Counted from the first letter of the stretch, positions 7,423 through 17,179 are shown. The stretch is 64,000 nucleotides of DNA from Lachnospiraceae bacterium C7 (GCA_900113385.1 FOPE01000003.1:57997-121996), one strand, 5' to 3'. Notes: generated by a model from the sequence alone, not told the origin. Made by a program: numbers and translations.

Positions 7423-9823
7423 AAGAGAATTTGCAATGCCAAAAGGATTAAGTAAGCAGGAACAAAAAGATATCAGAGAAGCAATTAAGAACGCTCAAAG
7501 AGATGATGGAATTCCAAGAACAGCACAACAGACAATTCCTTTTGATAGGATGTTTCAGGATGGCATTTGTAGAATTGGACAGGATTATTATACAAAAACG
7601 ATTCAGTTTCAGGACATTAATTATCAGCTTGCAATGCAGGAAGATAAAACAGAAATTTTTGAAGAGTGGTGTTCATTTTTAAATTTCTTTGACAGCTCAA
7701 TACATTTTGAATTGTCATTTATGAACTTAGCGACTGATTCAGCAGACTTTGAAAAGAGTATAGCCATAGGACATCAGAATGATGGTTTTGATTCTGTAAG
7801 AGATGAGTATTCAAATATGCTTCTTAAACAGATGGAGGCAGGAAATAATGGACTTACAAAAACTAAATATTTAACTTTTGGAATTCATGCCGATTCTATA
7901 AAAACAGCTAAACCAAGACTTATTCATATAGAGACGGATCTTCTTAATAACTTTAAGAGACTTGGAGTTATAGCAGAAACTTTAAATGGATATGAAAGAC
8001 TTGAAGTTATGCATAAGCAGCTTCATCTTGGAGAAAAATCAAAGTTTAATTTCGATTGGAAGTATTTAGTTGGATCAGGTCTTTCAGTAAAGGATTTTAT
8101 AGTACCAAGCAGTTTTGAATTTAAAAATGGAAGAATGTTTAAGATGGGTAGTACCTATTGTGCTATGAGCTTTTTATCCATTGATGCATCTGATATCAGT
8201 GATAGGATGTTGGCAGATTTTTTAGGTATGGAATCAAGCCAGATCGTAACAATGCATATTCAGTCAGTAGATCAAAATGCAGCTATTAAGACTGTAAAGA
8301 GAACTATTACAGAACTTGATAGAAGTAAGATTGAAGAACAGAAAAAAGCAGTAAGAGCTGGTTATGATATGGATATTATTCCATCAGATCTTGCTACATA
8401 TGGTAGAGATGCAAAAGCCTTACTTAAGGAACTGCAGTCACAGAATGAAAGAATGTTTCTTCTTACATTTTTAGTATTAAATACAGGAAGAACAAAGCAG
8501 GAACTTGAAAATAATATTTTCCAGACTTGTTCAATTGCACAGAAACATAATTGTAATCTTATACGACTAGATTTTCAGCAAGAACAGGGCCTAGTTAGTT
8601 CATTACCACTTGCATATAACGAAGTAGAAATACAAAGAGGTATGACAACAAGTAGCACAGCAATTTTTGTTCCATTTACTACTCAGGAGCTTTTCCAGGA
8701 GCATAAAGGAGCGCTGTATTATGGTCTTAATGCTTTATCAAATAATTTGATTATGGTTGATAGAAAGCTTCTTAAAAATCCAAATGGACTTATACTTGGA
8801 ACACCTGGATCTGGTAAATCATTTTCAGCAAAAAGAGAAATAACAAATTTATTTCTTGTAACGGATGATGACATTATTATATCTGATCCTGAATCAGAGT
8901 ATAGTCCAATGGTTAATTATTTAGGTGGTCAGGTTATTAAGATAAGTCCTACGTCGGAACAGTTTATTAATCCTATGGATATCAATATGAATTATTCAGA
9001 CGATGATAATCCCATTGCTCTTAAGGCTGATTTCATTTTGTCACTATGTGAGCTAATTGTTGGTTCAAAAGAAGGATTACAGCCTGTAGAAAAAACTGTA
9101 ATAGATAGATGTATCAGACAGATTTATCAGAGTTATTTTGAAAATCCAACACCTGAGAACATGCCTATTCTAGAAGATCTTTATAACAAGCTCTTAGAAC
9201 AGGATGAGCCGGAAGCAAAACATGTTGCTACAGCTTTAGAAATTTATGTAACAGGTTCACTTAATGTATTTAATCATAGAACCAATGTTGAGCTAACAAA
9301 TAGACTTGTTTGTTATGACATCAAGGACCTTGGAAAACAGCTAAAGAAGATTGGTATGCTTGTAGTTCAAGATCAGGTATGGGGTAGAGTTACAGAAAAT
9401 AGAAGCCAGGGCAAATCGACAAGATACTACATGGATGAGATGCATCTGTTATTAAGAGAAGAACAGACAGCAGCCTATACCGTTGAGATCTGGAAAAGAT
9501 TTAGAAAATGGGGAGGTATTCCTACAGGAATAACACAGAATGTAAAGGATCTTTTATCTTCTAAAGAAGTAGAAAACATCTTTGAAAATTCAGACTTTAT
9601 TTACATGCTTAATCAGGCAGTAGGAGACAGATCAATTCTTGCCAAGCAGCTTAATATAAGTCCTCATCAGCTTTCGTATGTAACGCATTCGGGAGAAGGT
9701 GAAGGACTTTTATTTTATGGAAATGTTATTTTACCATTCGTTGATAGATTTCCTAAGGATACAGAGCTTTATAAGATTATGACAACTAAGTTATCAGAAG
9801 TTATGGAGGCGAAAGAGGGGTAA
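7397..9823 (+). CDS. VirB4/TraE-type conjugation ATPase
   Basis: This is the main energising ATPase of the transfer channel, 808 residues long. The start is TTG 7397, inside the end of the PrgI gene and behind GGTGGAGGA. The first 440 residues are the channel-contact domain. The ATPase domain follows, with Walker A GTPGSGKS at residues 468-475, the IISDPESEYSPMV strand typical of VirB4 (DPE-x-EY), and Walker B YYMDEMHLLL with Asp680-Glu681. The GGIPTGITQNVKDLL and ENSDFIYMLNQ motifs near the C-terminus match the Tn916/Tn1549 group. All core residues are intact. Confidence 0.93.
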   Translation: MFGFLQKNKREFAMPKGLSKQEQKDIREAIKNAQRDDGIPRTAQQTIPFDRMFQDGICRIGQDYYTKTIQFQDINYQLAMQEDKTEIFEEWCSFLNFFDSSIHFELSFMNLATDSADFEKSIAIGHQNDGFDSVRDEYSNMLLKQMEAGNNGLTKTKYLTFGIHADSIKTAKPRLIHIETDLLNNFKRLGVIAETLNGYERLEVMHKQLHLGEKSKFNFDWKYLVGSGLSVKDFIVPSSFEFKNGRMFKMGSTYCAMSFLSIDASDISDRMLADFLGMESSQIVTMHIQSVDQNAAIKTVKRTITELDRSKIEEQKKAVRAGYDMDIIPSDLATYGRDAKALLKELQSQNERMFLLTFLVLNTGRTKQELENNIFQTCSIAQKHNCNLIRLDFQQEQGLVSSLPLAYNEVEIQRGMTTSSTAIFVPFTTQELFQEHKGALYYGLNALSNNLIMVDRKLLKNPNGLILGTPGSGKSFSAKREITNLFLVTDDDIIISDPESEYSPMVNYLGGQVIKISPTSEQFINPMDINMNYSDDDNPIALKADFILSLCELIVGSKEGLQPVEKTVIDRCIRQIYQSYFENPTPENMPILEDLYNKLLEQDEPEAKHVATALEIYVTGSLNVFNHRTNVELTNRLVCYDIKDLGKQLKKIGMLVVQDQVWGRVTENRSQGKSTRYYMDEMHLLLREEQTAAYTVEIWKRFRKWGGIPTGITQNVKDLLSSKEVENIFENSDFIYMLNQAVGDRSILAKQLNISPHQLSYVTHSGEGEGLLFYGNVILPFVDRFPKDTELYKIMTTKLSEVMEAKEG

Positions 9824-9827
9824 GTAG

Positions 9828-11480
9828 ATGGCTAAATGGATTTACACAAGAACAAATAAATCTAAGTCCACCATAAAACCTGATCCAAAGGATATGAGAA
9901 AGAAAGCGTATGGAGATAAGCTTCATAATGAATCATCAAAAAAGAAGCATTATGGAGAAAAGTTCCGTACAAAAAAGGCAGACAACAGGCTTACCAAAGA
10001 AGAGCTTCAAAAAAAGAAAAGATTAAAGACGCAGGGAAGGAAAAAGATTGCTGCAGAAGCAGCAATTCAATCTAAGGTAAGATCTGTTGCATCAAGCCAA
10101 AACAAAGATGATAGCACAGCATATGATGCAATTGATTTAGGATACGGTGCGACAAGCATTGTCGTTAATAAGATAAAACAAGCTGTATATAGCAAGTTTC
10201 ATAAAAGGCATAACGAGAAAATAGATAATGAAAATAAGAAAAAGACAATGCAAAAAGAAATGCAACGTAAAAAGAATCAAAAGAAATCAAGAGAAACTGC
10301 TAAGGAGGCAAATCAGGTAAGAAAGAAAGCAATTGAAAAGGTAGAAGATATTGTTGGAAAGATTGGAGAGTTTTTTGCCAATGCTATTAAAGAGCATCCA
10401 ATAATAACCATAATTGTTTTGCTGATACTTCTTCTTATTGCTTTATTATCAGGAATATTTACTTCATGTGGTGCTATAGGAGGTGGAACACAAACTATAA
10501 CAGTTGCGACAACATTTACTGCAAAGGATGAAGACATAAAGGGTGTTGAAGCAGATTATAAGAATCTAGAAAAGGGAGTAAGAGAAAAGATCGATAATAT
10601 TCCAAATGATTATCCTGGATATGATGAGTATCAGTATGAATTAGATGAGATAGGCCATAACCCTTATGAACTTGCAGCACTTTTAACTGTACTATACGAG
10701 AATTACACAAGAGAGGAAGTGCTGGATAAGTTAAAAGAACTCTGTAAAAAGCAGTATAAGATCACTACTCATGAAATAGTTGAAACAAGGTATAGACAGG
10801 AAACAAGGACAGGAACAAGAACGGTCCATAATGATGATGGAACTACGTCATCAGAAAGTTATTCTTATACTGTAACAGTTCCATATAATTACTACATTCT
10901 AAAAGTAAAGCTATCAAACAAAACTTTGGAATCGGTAATTGAAGGACTATCTTTAACTGATGATCAAAAGGAAAGATACAATATTCTTCTAATGACATAT
11001 GGAAATAAAAAGTATTTATTTGAAGATGATACTTATTCCGTATCAAATCCAGGTGATTATCCAGATTATAGAGTGCCTGGAGAATATCTAACAGATGAAC
11101 AGTTTGGAAGAATGATGAATGAAGCAAAGAAATACCTTGGAAGAGCTTATGTATGGGGAGGAAGTAGTCCAAGTACAGGATTTGATTGTTCAGGATTTGT
11201 AAGTTGGGTTATCAATCACAGTGGTAATGGATGGAATCTTGGAAGACAAACTGCAGAAGGTCTTAAGAATAGTACTGCAAGGGTATCAGAAGCAGATGTT
11301 AAGCCTGGAGATCTAATATTCTTTAAAGGTACTTATAAGACAAATGGAGCTAGTCATGTTGGAATTGTTGTAGATCCGGTAAATAAGATTATGATTCATT
11401 GCGGAAATCCTATTCAGTATGCTTCTTACGATTCAAGTTATTGGCGTAATCATTTTTATTGTTATGGAAGAATTAATTAA
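9828..11480 (+). CDS. Membrane-anchored NlpC/P60 cell-wall hydrolase (CD1108-type)
   Basis: This 550-residue protein opens the peptidoglycan for the transfer apparatus. A long, very basic cytoplasmic part (residues 1-189) is followed by one membrane segment (about 190-212, ITIIVLLILLLIALLSGIF). An extracellular VirB8-like or linker region comes next, and then a C-terminal NlpC/P60 domain from about residue 425. Catalytic residues are visible: Cys454 in the DCSGF motif, His510 in ASHVGIVVD and His524 in IHCGNP. The ATG follows virB4 by 4 bases behind GAGGGG. Domain order matches the CD1108 family of mobile-element proteins. It ends at a strong terminator. Confidence 0.88.
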   Translation: MAKWIYTRTNKSKSTIKPDPKDMRKKAYGDKLHNESSKKKHYGEKFRTKKADNRLTKEELQKKKRLKTQGRKKIAAEAAIQSKVRSVASSQNKDDSTAYDAIDLGYGATSIVVNKIKQAVYSKFHKRHNEKIDNENKKKTMQKEMQRKKNQKKSRETAKEANQVRKKAIEKVEDIVGKIGEFFANAIKEHPIITIIVLLILLLIALLSGIFTSCGAIGGGTQTITVATTFTAKDEDIKGVEADYKNLEKGVREKIDNIPNDYPGYDEYQYELDEIGHNPYELAALLTVLYENYTREEVLDKLKELCKKQYKITTHEIVETRYRQETRTGTRTVHNDDGTTSSESYSYTVTVPYNYYILKVKLSNKTLESVIEGLSLTDDQKERYNILLMTYGNKKYLFEDDTYSVSNPGDYPDYRVPGEYLTDEQFGRMMNEAKKYLGRAYVWGGSSPSTGFDCSGFVSWVINHSGNGWNLGRQTAEGLKNSTARVSEADVKPGDLIFFKGTYKTNGASHVGIVVDPVNKIMIHCGNPIQYASYDSSYWRNHFYCYGRIN

Positions 11481-11502
11481 CCGTCCTTTGGGGCGGTTTT
11501 TC
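11479..11502 (+). terminator. Intrinsic terminator after the NlpC/P60 gene
   Basis: AACCGTCC (11479-11486) pairs with GGGCGGTT (11491-11498) around the loop TTTG with one wobble pair, then five T. It overlaps the stop codon. The next gene starts only 16 bp further on, so some read-through probably feeds the downstream genes. Confidence 0.7.
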
Positions 11503-11517
11503 TTATGGAGGGAAAAC

Positions 11518-11775
11518 ATGATTTCAAGATTAGATAAGCTTAGAGCAGATCTTAAAAAAGCAGTATCAAAACGAGATGCTGCAAACATAAAGGTCAAAGA
11601 ATTAGAGCAAAAGCTAAAAGAAGCTGAGGCAAGTGAGATTGTAGATATTGTTGCAAATTATCAAATGTCGCCAGAACAGCTTAAAGAGTTTTTGGAATAT
11701 CAAAAAGGTAAAAAAGAAACATCAAACGTGAAGAATTCAAATGAAAGTGAGGTTCTAAAAAATGAAAATATTTAA
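11518..11775 (+). CDS. DUF4315 family protein
   Basis: This small 85-residue protein matches the DUF4315 type of Tn1549-like elements: an N-terminal coiled coil (about residues 3-42, heptad-rich, SRLDKLRADLKKAVSKRDAA) and then IVANYQMSPEQLKEFLEY. I chose ATG 11518 behind TGGAGGG; a longer frame starting at 11419 would lie inside the previous coding region and the terminator. Its 3' end overlaps the DUF4366 gene by 14 bases. Its role in transfer is unknown, and the coiled coil suggests protein-protein contact. Confidence 0.8.
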   Translation: MISRLDKLRADLKKAVSKRDAANIKVKELEQKLKEAEASEIVDIVANYQMSPEQLKEFLEYQKGKKETSNVKNSNESEVLKNENI

Positions 11776-12634
11776 GATTTTAAAGGGAAAAATGATAGCT
11801 CTTACTGGAGCAGCAACTATTTTTAGTACTGTAATTTGTGGAGCGCCTATTACAGTTTTTGCAAATACTCCAGAGTGTACTTGTGAAAGTAAATGTAGTG
11901 AAGGTCATGTTGATGCAAATTGCCCTGTTTGTAAAGAAGATATTAGCATGTGCAAGGGAACAGAAGAAAGTACGGAGAAACCAGAAGAGAAGAAAGAAGA
12001 GAAAATGGGACCACTTACACCTGATGGAAATATGTCCATCGTTGATGACTATGGAAGTATTGAAGCTGGGGGTAAACAGTTTATTACTTTAACTACAAAG
12101 AATGGTAACTACTTTTATCTAATTATTGACAGAGATGATGAAGGCAAGGAAACAGTACATTTCTTAAATATGGTTGATGAATCAGATTTACTTTCTTTAA
12201 TGGATGAAGACCAGGTCAAAAAGTATATAGCAGCTACAACAGGGGATAGTACAAAAGAGGAAAAGACTCCAGAAGTAAAGAAACCTGAAACTGAAAAAGA
12301 GACAGCACCTGCAACAACTTCTGAAACAAAACCAGCAAAAGAAAAGAAAAAAACTAATGTAAATGGAATTATGGCAATTATTTTAGTCCTTGCTCTTGCT
12401 GCAGGTGGTGGATTTATGTATTTCAAGTCTACTAAGAATGCAAAGAAAAAGACTAATGAACCTGATCCAGACGAAGATTATAAAGAAGATTCAGATGATG
12501 ATTACTTAACAGATATTGATGATGATATTGAAGATTTATCTGATGAGGATGATAGAGATTTAGATGAATCAGATACAGAGATTGTAGTGGATGATAATAC
12601 AGAGGATGATTCAAATGAAGGGGATGAGAAATAA
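11762..12634 (+). CDS. DUF4366 (CD1107-type) surface-exposed membrane protein
   Basis: The 290-residue protein has an N-terminal signal segment (MIALTGAATIFSTVICGAPI, cleavage likely near residue 36). A cysteine-rich stretch follows (six Cys between residues 38 and 65, starting ECTCESKC), then a folded domain containing GGKQFITLTTKNGNYFYLII. After a Lys/Glu linker come a membrane anchor (about residues 203-221) and a very acidic Asp-rich tail. This layout fits DUF4366/CD1107 mobile-element proteins, thought to be part of the exported conjugation machinery. It overlaps both neighbouring genes, so it is in the same operon. Confidence 0.82.
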   Translation: MKIFKILKGKMIALTGAATIFSTVICGAPITVFANTPECTCESKCSEGHVDANCPVCKEDISMCKGTEESTEKPEEKKEEKMGPLTPDGNMSIVDDYGSIEAGGKQFITLTTKNGNYFYLIIDRDDEGKETVHFLNMVDESDLLSLMDEDQVKKYIAATTGDSTKEEKTPEVKKPETEKETAPATTSETKPAKEKKKTNVNGIMAIILVLALAAGGGFMYFKSTKNAKKKTNEPDPDEDYKEDSDDDYLTDIDDDIEDLSDEDDRDLDESDTEIVVDDNTEDDSNEGDEK

Positions 12635-12774
12635 TGGCTAGAAAGTCAAGATATCAGGGTTATGTTAAGGCTTTAAAGAATTTATCAAAAGAGGAGAAAT
12701 CTAAGAGACCACCGGCTAAAGAGTCGGTGGTTTCACGTTTAAATAGGCTTAAATCAAAAGAAAAGGAGGCATAA
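12634..12774 (+). CDS. Small basic protein (46 aa), hypothetical
   Basis: A 46-codon frame starts at ATG 12634, overlapping the DUF4366 stop by one base (TAATG), and ends one base before the next gene. The product is rich in Lys, Arg and Ser (ARKSRYQGYVKALKNLSKEE then KRPPAKESVVSRLNRLKSKE). The AAAGGAGG for the next gene lies within its last codons. The tight packing supports real translation. A 7-bp hairpin (ACCACCG 12708-12714 with CGGTGGT 12725-12731) inside the frame could instead be the functional feature. No family is recognised. Confidence 0.5.
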   Translation: MARKSRYQGYVKALKNLSKEEKSKRPPAKESVVSRLNRLKSKEKEA

Positions 12775-12775
12775 C

Positions 12776-14464
12776 ATGGATAGAAAGTTAAAGGTCACTT
12801 ATACAGTTGCCGAGTGCAATGAATTTCATCATATGGGTGAATATCATGATGGAATTAAAACTGTAAAAGAAGCAGTTGATCTTTATAATAGCATTCCACC
12901 TGAAAGAATGAATGCCATACCATCAATAGGAATAGCCTTAATTGATGCAAATACAGGTCAAGATTTTGCACAATTTGATCTAGTAACAAGAAATGGTATC
13001 GATATGGATATGCTTAATTATTATCCATATGTAGAAAAAAATACTGCAGCACAGTATGGTATTGCTGAAATACTTTATCGTTTTAAGGAATTAGAAGTAC
13101 TTGGAAATGTACCAAAGGATATAAGAGATAAGGTTAAGATTGTTGAAAATAGGGAGCAAGGAGCTGAAAGATTAAAGGATATTACAGATAAGCTTGAGCA
13201 AGGCGTAAAGGATGTTTTTGAAAGTGATAATTATAAAGAATTTTTAAAGACAATGGCCAAGTTCCCAAGATATTCTGTAAACAATTCAATTCTTATTATG
13301 ATGCAAAAACCAGAAGCTAGTCTTTGTCAGAGCTTTACAGGTTGGAAACAAATGGGTAGATATGTAAAAAAGGGCGAAAAGGGAATTAAGATTTTAGCAC
13401 CAGCACCTTATAAAGTTACAAGACTTATGGATAAGCTTGATGATAAAGGTAAACCAGTTGTAGATAAAGACGGAGAACATGTAAAAGAAGAAGTCGAGAT
13501 GCAGGTAACAGCATTTAAAGTTGTTAATACCTTTGATCTAAGTCAGACTGATGGTAAAGAGCTACCTTCACTTGGAGTCAATGAGCTAGAGGGGAACGTA
13601 GACAGATATCCTGTGTTTATAGAAGCTTTAAAACAAGTGTGTCCTGTACCTATTACGTTTGAAGACATTAAAGGTGAAGCAAAAGGATATTATCATACAG
13701 AAGAAAAAAGAATTGCAATTCAAAAAGGTATGAGTGAATTACAGACAATTAAAACAGCAATTCATGAAATGGCACATCAAATGCTTCATTCAGAAAAAGA
13801 TGCTGTAAAGGATAAAACAAGGAATAGTAAAGAGGTTGAAGCCGAAAGTGTTGCATATACAGTATGTCAGCATTATGGAATTGACACTTCTGACTATTCC
13901 TTTTCTTATGTTGCAGGATGGTCTAGTGGCAAAGAAACAACAGAACTAAGGGCATCACTTGATGTAATTAGAAAAGCTGCAAATGACATGATTACAAAGA
14001 TTGATGAAAAAGAGCAGGAATTAATAGCACAAAAAGATGCAGTTTCAAAAGAAGAAAAAAATGATGCTCTTGTAAATGATCTAGATCAGTTTGCTAAGGA
14101 TTTAGATCCATATGATTATCAAGATAATACAGAAGGAAATCCTGAGTATAATACAGCTGCAATGAAGGCCCAATTATATAAAAATGATGGCTTAGATATT
14201 AAGAAGGGGATTGAAGAAGCACTTGAAAATGGTGACATTCCAGATGATTTAGTTGATACAGCAAAGTCACTTGTTGGTCGATTAGACGAATTTTGCAAAG
14301 AAAAATCCGTTGAAGAGACAAAGGATGAAGTCGCACCTGATAGTAAAGAACAGGATAAGTCTAAAAAAGAATCAGTTAGGGATAAACTTGCCAAAGAAAA
14401 AAATAAAGCAAAGAAAAAATCTACACCTAAACAAAGTAAAAAGAAAGATGAGGTGACGATTTAA
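12776..14464 (+). CDS. ArdC-type antirestriction protein with zincin motif
   Basis: The 562-residue protein has an N-terminal YodL-like domain (residues 1-110, with FHHMGEYHDGIKTVKEAVDL). An ArdC ssDNA-binding domain follows (about 150-260, including FPRYSVNNSILIMMQ and the TGWKQMGRYVKKGEKGIKIL stretch). A zinc-metalloprotease-like domain then carries HEMAH, with His330, Glu331 and His334, and a downstream EVEAESVAY that can supply the third ligand. ArdC proteins protect incoming single-stranded DNA from restriction in the recipient. The C-terminal 150 residues are acidic and then Lys-rich. It is coupled to topB by a TAATG overlap. The protease activity is inferred only from the motif. Confidence 0.8.
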   Translation: MDRKLKVTYTVAECNEFHHMGEYHDGIKTVKEAVDLYNSIPPERMNAIPSIGIALIDANTGQDFAQFDLVTRNGIDMDMLNYYPYVEKNTAAQYGIAEILYRFKELEVLGNVPKDIRDKVKIVENREQGAERLKDITDKLEQGVKDVFESDNYKEFLKTMAKFPRYSVNNSILIMMQKPEASLCQSFTGWKQMGRYVKKGEKGIKILAPAPYKVTRLMDKLDDKGKPVVDKDGEHVKEEVEMQVTAFKVVNTFDLSQTDGKELPSLGVNELEGNVDRYPVFIEALKQVCPVPITFEDIKGEAKGYYHTEEKRIAIQKGMSELQTIKTAIHEMAHQMLHSEKDAVKDKTRNSKEVEAESVAYTVCQHYGIDTSDYSFSYVAGWSSGKETTELRASLDVIRKAANDMITKIDEKEQELIAQKDAVSKEEKNDALVNDLDQFAKDLDPYDYQDNTEGNPEYNTAAMKAQLYKNDGLDIKKGIEEALENGDIPDDLVDTAKSLVGRLDEFCKEKSVEETKDEVAPDSKEQDKSKKESVRDKLAKEKNKAKKKSTPKQSKKKDEVTI

Positions 14465-16554
14465 TGAAACTTGTAATTGCTGAAAAACCATCAGTGGCCC
14501 AGGCAATAGCTAAAGTCATTGGAGCAAATGAAAGAAAGGATGGCTATGTTGTAGGTAATGGATATATTGTAAGTTGGTGTGTTGGTCATTTGGTGGAACT
14601 TGCAGAACCACAGGAATATGATGAAAAATATCAAAAATGGAGAAAGGAAGATCTTCCTATTATTCCTGATATGTGGAAGTATCAAGTTACATCTTCTACA
14701 AAGTCTCAGTTTAAAATCTTATCGGATCTTATGAAAAGGGATGATGTAGAAAGTTTAGTTGAAGCTACTGATGCTGGAAGAGAAGGAGAATTAATTTTCC
14801 GCCTTGTTTACAATCAGGCAAAATGTGAAAAACCTTTTGAAAGATTGTGGATATCATCAATGGAAGATGAAGCTATTGTTGATGGATTTAAAAATTTAAA
14901 ACTAGGCAAGGATTATGATGCATTATATGAAGCAGCACTATGTAGAGAACGAGCAGACTGGATAGTTGGAATTAATGCTACTAGGTTCTTTTCAACACTT
15001 TATGGTCAAACTTTAAACGTAGGACGTGTTATGACACCAACACTTGCACTTGCAGTAGAGCGTGAAGCAGCTATTAAAGCATTTAGGCCAGAAGTCTTTT
15101 ATACAGTTTTATTAAAGGCTGATGGGCTAGTTCTTGCCAGTAATCGAATAGCAAGTGAAGAGGAAGCAAAGTCCTTAGTATCCGTTTGTAAGAATGAAGG
15201 TAGAGTTATTATTACAAAATCAGAGAAAACTGAGAAGAAGGAAAAATCTCCGGCCCTATTTGATTTAACAACTTTACAGAGAGAAGCTAATAAGAAGCTT
15301 GGATTTACAGCTCAGCAGACACTTGATTATACCCAAAGTCTATATGAGAAAAAGCTTGTTACTTATCCAAGAACAGATAGTAGATATTTAACTGATGATA
15401 TGGAAGTTACAATTCCAGGATTACTTGATAAGATAAGTGATGCTTGTGATATTCATGCAACAGATACTATTGATACAAAAAAAGTAGTTAATAGTAAAAA
15501 GGTAACAGATCATCATGCAATCATTCCTACCGGTAATATTGCAACAGCTAATTTATCAGAGCTTCCTTCAGGTGAAAAAGAAATATTAAAACTTATAGCA
15601 ACAAGATTTGCAGAGTCAGTATCTAGTCCATGCGTCTTTTTTGAAACAGTTGTAGAAGCTACTTGTGGAGATAATGTATTTAAATCAAAAGGAAAACAGG
15701 TAATTGATCTTGGATGGAAGGCTATATCGAAGTTTAAGTCTGAGGAAGATTCTGATACAGATGAAAGCTGTATTTCAATTAATCTTAATAGTGGTCAAGA
15801 AGTATCAGTTTTTGATTATGAAATAAAACAAGGTAAGACTACAGCTCCTAAATCATTTACAGAAGATACACTTCTTAGCGCTATGGAAAAGGCAGGAGCA
15901 GAAGATATTCCAGATGAAGCAGAAAGAAAAGGACTTGGAACACCAGCAACAAGAGCTGGAATAATTGAGAAGCTTGTTCGCATAGGATTTATTGAAAGAA
16001 AAGGCGATAAGAAAACAAAGTATCTTATTCCGACAGAAAAAGGAGCAGCTCTTATTACAGTTATTCCAGAAGAGATTCAATCGGCATCTATGACTGCAGA
16101 ATGGGAACAAAAATTATTAGAGGTTGAAAGAAGAAGCTTTGATTCGGATGAGTTTATGATAGAGATTGATGAAATGATAAAACATCTAATTGAGTCTTAT
16201 GAACTTATACCAGATGCAAAGGTTCTTATGAAACCAACGGATGAAGCTATAGGTAAATGTCCTTGTTGTGATTCAAATGTCATTGAAAGACCTAAAGGAT
16301 ATTTTTGCAGTAATAAAGAATGTAATTTTGCGCTATGGAAAAATAATAGTTTTTTAGAGTCAATAAGTAAAAAGATGACAAAACAGATTGCGGAGCAGCT
16401 TCTTAGTAATGGATCTGTAAAATTAAAAGATTGTAAATCAAAAAAGACAGGAAAGAGTTTTAACTGTACGTTAAAAATGTATATTACAGAAGATTTAAAA
16501 ACACAGTTTGAACTTGAATTTTCCCCAAAAAATAAAAATAAGGAGGCCAGGTAA
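14464..16554 (+). CDS. topB: DNA topoisomerase III (type IA), mobile-element copy
   Basis: This 696-residue enzyme relaxes or decatenates DNA by cutting one strand through a tyrosine. The TOPRIM domain starts MKLVIAEKPSVAQAIAKVIG and contains DAGREGE (residues 103-109), where the acidic residues bind magnesium. The active-site Tyr301 lies in TYPRTDSRYL. The KGLGTPATRAGIIEKL motif and a C-terminal four-cysteine zinc finger (CPCC to FCSNKECNF) are present. TopB is common in Tn1549-like transfer operons, where it probably handles topology during conjugative replication. It overlaps the ardC-like gene by one base. Confidence 0.93.
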   Translation: MKLVIAEKPSVAQAIAKVIGANERKDGYVVGNGYIVSWCVGHLVELAEPQEYDEKYQKWRKEDLPIIPDMWKYQVTSSTKSQFKILSDLMKRDDVESLVEATDAGREGELIFRLVYNQAKCEKPFERLWISSMEDEAIVDGFKNLKLGKDYDALYEAALCRERADWIVGINATRFFSTLYGQTLNVGRVMTPTLALAVEREAAIKAFRPEVFYTVLLKADGLVLASNRIASEEEAKSLVSVCKNEGRVIITKSEKTEKKEKSPALFDLTTLQREANKKLGFTAQQTLDYTQSLYEKKLVTYPRTDSRYLTDDMEVTIPGLLDKISDACDIHATDTIDTKKVVNSKKVTDHHAIIPTGNIATANLSELPSGEKEILKLIATRFAESVSSPCVFFETVVEATCGDNVFKSKGKQVIDLGWKAISKFKSEEDSDTDESCISINLNSGQEVSVFDYEIKQGKTTAPKSFTEDTLLSAMEKAGAEDIPDEAERKGLGTPATRAGIIEKLVRIGFIERKGDKKTKYLIPTEKGAALITVIPEEIQSASMTAEWEQKLLEVERRSFDSDEFMIEIDEMIKHLIESYELIPDAKVLMKPTDEAIGKCPCCDSNVIERPKGYFCSNKECNFALWKNNSFLESISKKMTKQIAEQLLSNGSVKLKDCKSKKTGKSFNCTLKMYITEDLKTQFELEFSPKNKNKEAR

Positions 16555-16555
16555 C

Positions 16556-16843
16556 ATGGAAGAAAGAAAAGGAACAGCCATTGAAAAATGGAGTGATGTG
16601 GATGGAGCTGTAAAAGATGTTGAAGAGGCCATGAAAGATCCCAATGCTCTTGGAAATATAATGAGAGGAATTGAGGATCAGATTGAACAAAACGACAATA
16701 TGCTTGATGGAATAATTAATAATAAACCAGAAGAGACTATTGCGGAGAAGGAGGCGAGAACGTCTATTGTCCAAAAACTTAAAGACATCCCACCTGAAAA
16801 AAGTAGGAAACCAGTGGGTTTATACCTCGGAGAAGAAAGATAA
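16556..16843 (+). CDS. Hypothetical transfer-operon protein
   Basis: The 95-residue, mostly helical acidic protein begins with EERKGTAIEKWSDVDGAVKD. I place the start at ATG 16556, one base after the topB stop, because AAGGAGG lies 9 bases upstream. It has no recognised motif, membrane segment or cysteine. Its 3' end overlaps the mobC-like gene in another frame. Its position between topB and mobC suggests a relaxosome or regulatory role, which cannot be shown here. Confidence 0.65.
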   Translation: MEERKGTAIEKWSDVDGAVKDVEEAMKDPNALGNIMRGIEDQIEQNDNMLDGIINNKPEETIAEKEARTSIVQKLKDIPPEKSRKPVGLYLGEER

Positions 16844-17177
16844 TTTTAATCCGAGAAAAACCTATCTGCAGATCAGGGTTACTGATGAAGAAAAAGAAAA
16901 GATTCTTGCTAGAATGCAGGAGTCAGGCATTAGAAATATGAGTAGTTATATCCGTAAAATTGCTATTAATGGATATCTTATTAGCTTAGATTTATCTGAT
17001 TTAAAAGAAATCAGAAGACTTTTATCTATAAGCTCAAACAATCTAAATCAGTATGCTAAAAGAGCAAATGAAACAGGAAGCATTTATAAAACAGATATAG
17101 AAGAATTAAAAAAACAGCAAGATGAATTATGGGAGATGTTAAGAGAAATAATGAGCCGTCTTGCTAGCATAGAATAG
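16767..17177 (+). CDS. mobC: MobC-like relaxosome accessory protein
   Basis: The product contains an N-terminal ribbon-helix-helix-like segment (TYLQIRVTDEEKEKILARMQ) and then SGIRNMSSYIRKIAINGYLI. The C-terminal half is a helical MobC region (SSNNLNQYAKRANETGSIY followed by a coiled coil). MobC proteins bind near oriT and help the relaxase melt and nick DNA. No ATG is available. TTG 16767 is preferred because AAGGAGG at 16748-16754 lies 12 bases upstream, and TTG 16740 is an alternative. It overlaps the preceding gene and is followed by a terminator and the relaxase gene. Confidence 0.8.
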   Translation: MSKNLKTSHLKKVGNQWVYTSEKKDNFNPRKTYLQIRVTDEEKEKILARMQESGIRNMSSYIRKIAINGYLISLDLSDLKEIRRLLSISSNNLNQYAKRANETGSIYKTDIEELKKQQDELWEMLREIMSRLASIE

Positions 17178-17179
17178 AA

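Noticed and set aside
14119..14394. Reverse-strand 91-codon frame inside the ArdC-like gene
   Set aside because: It is Ser-rich antisense of an acidic coding region, without a binding site, and the forward gene is clearly real.
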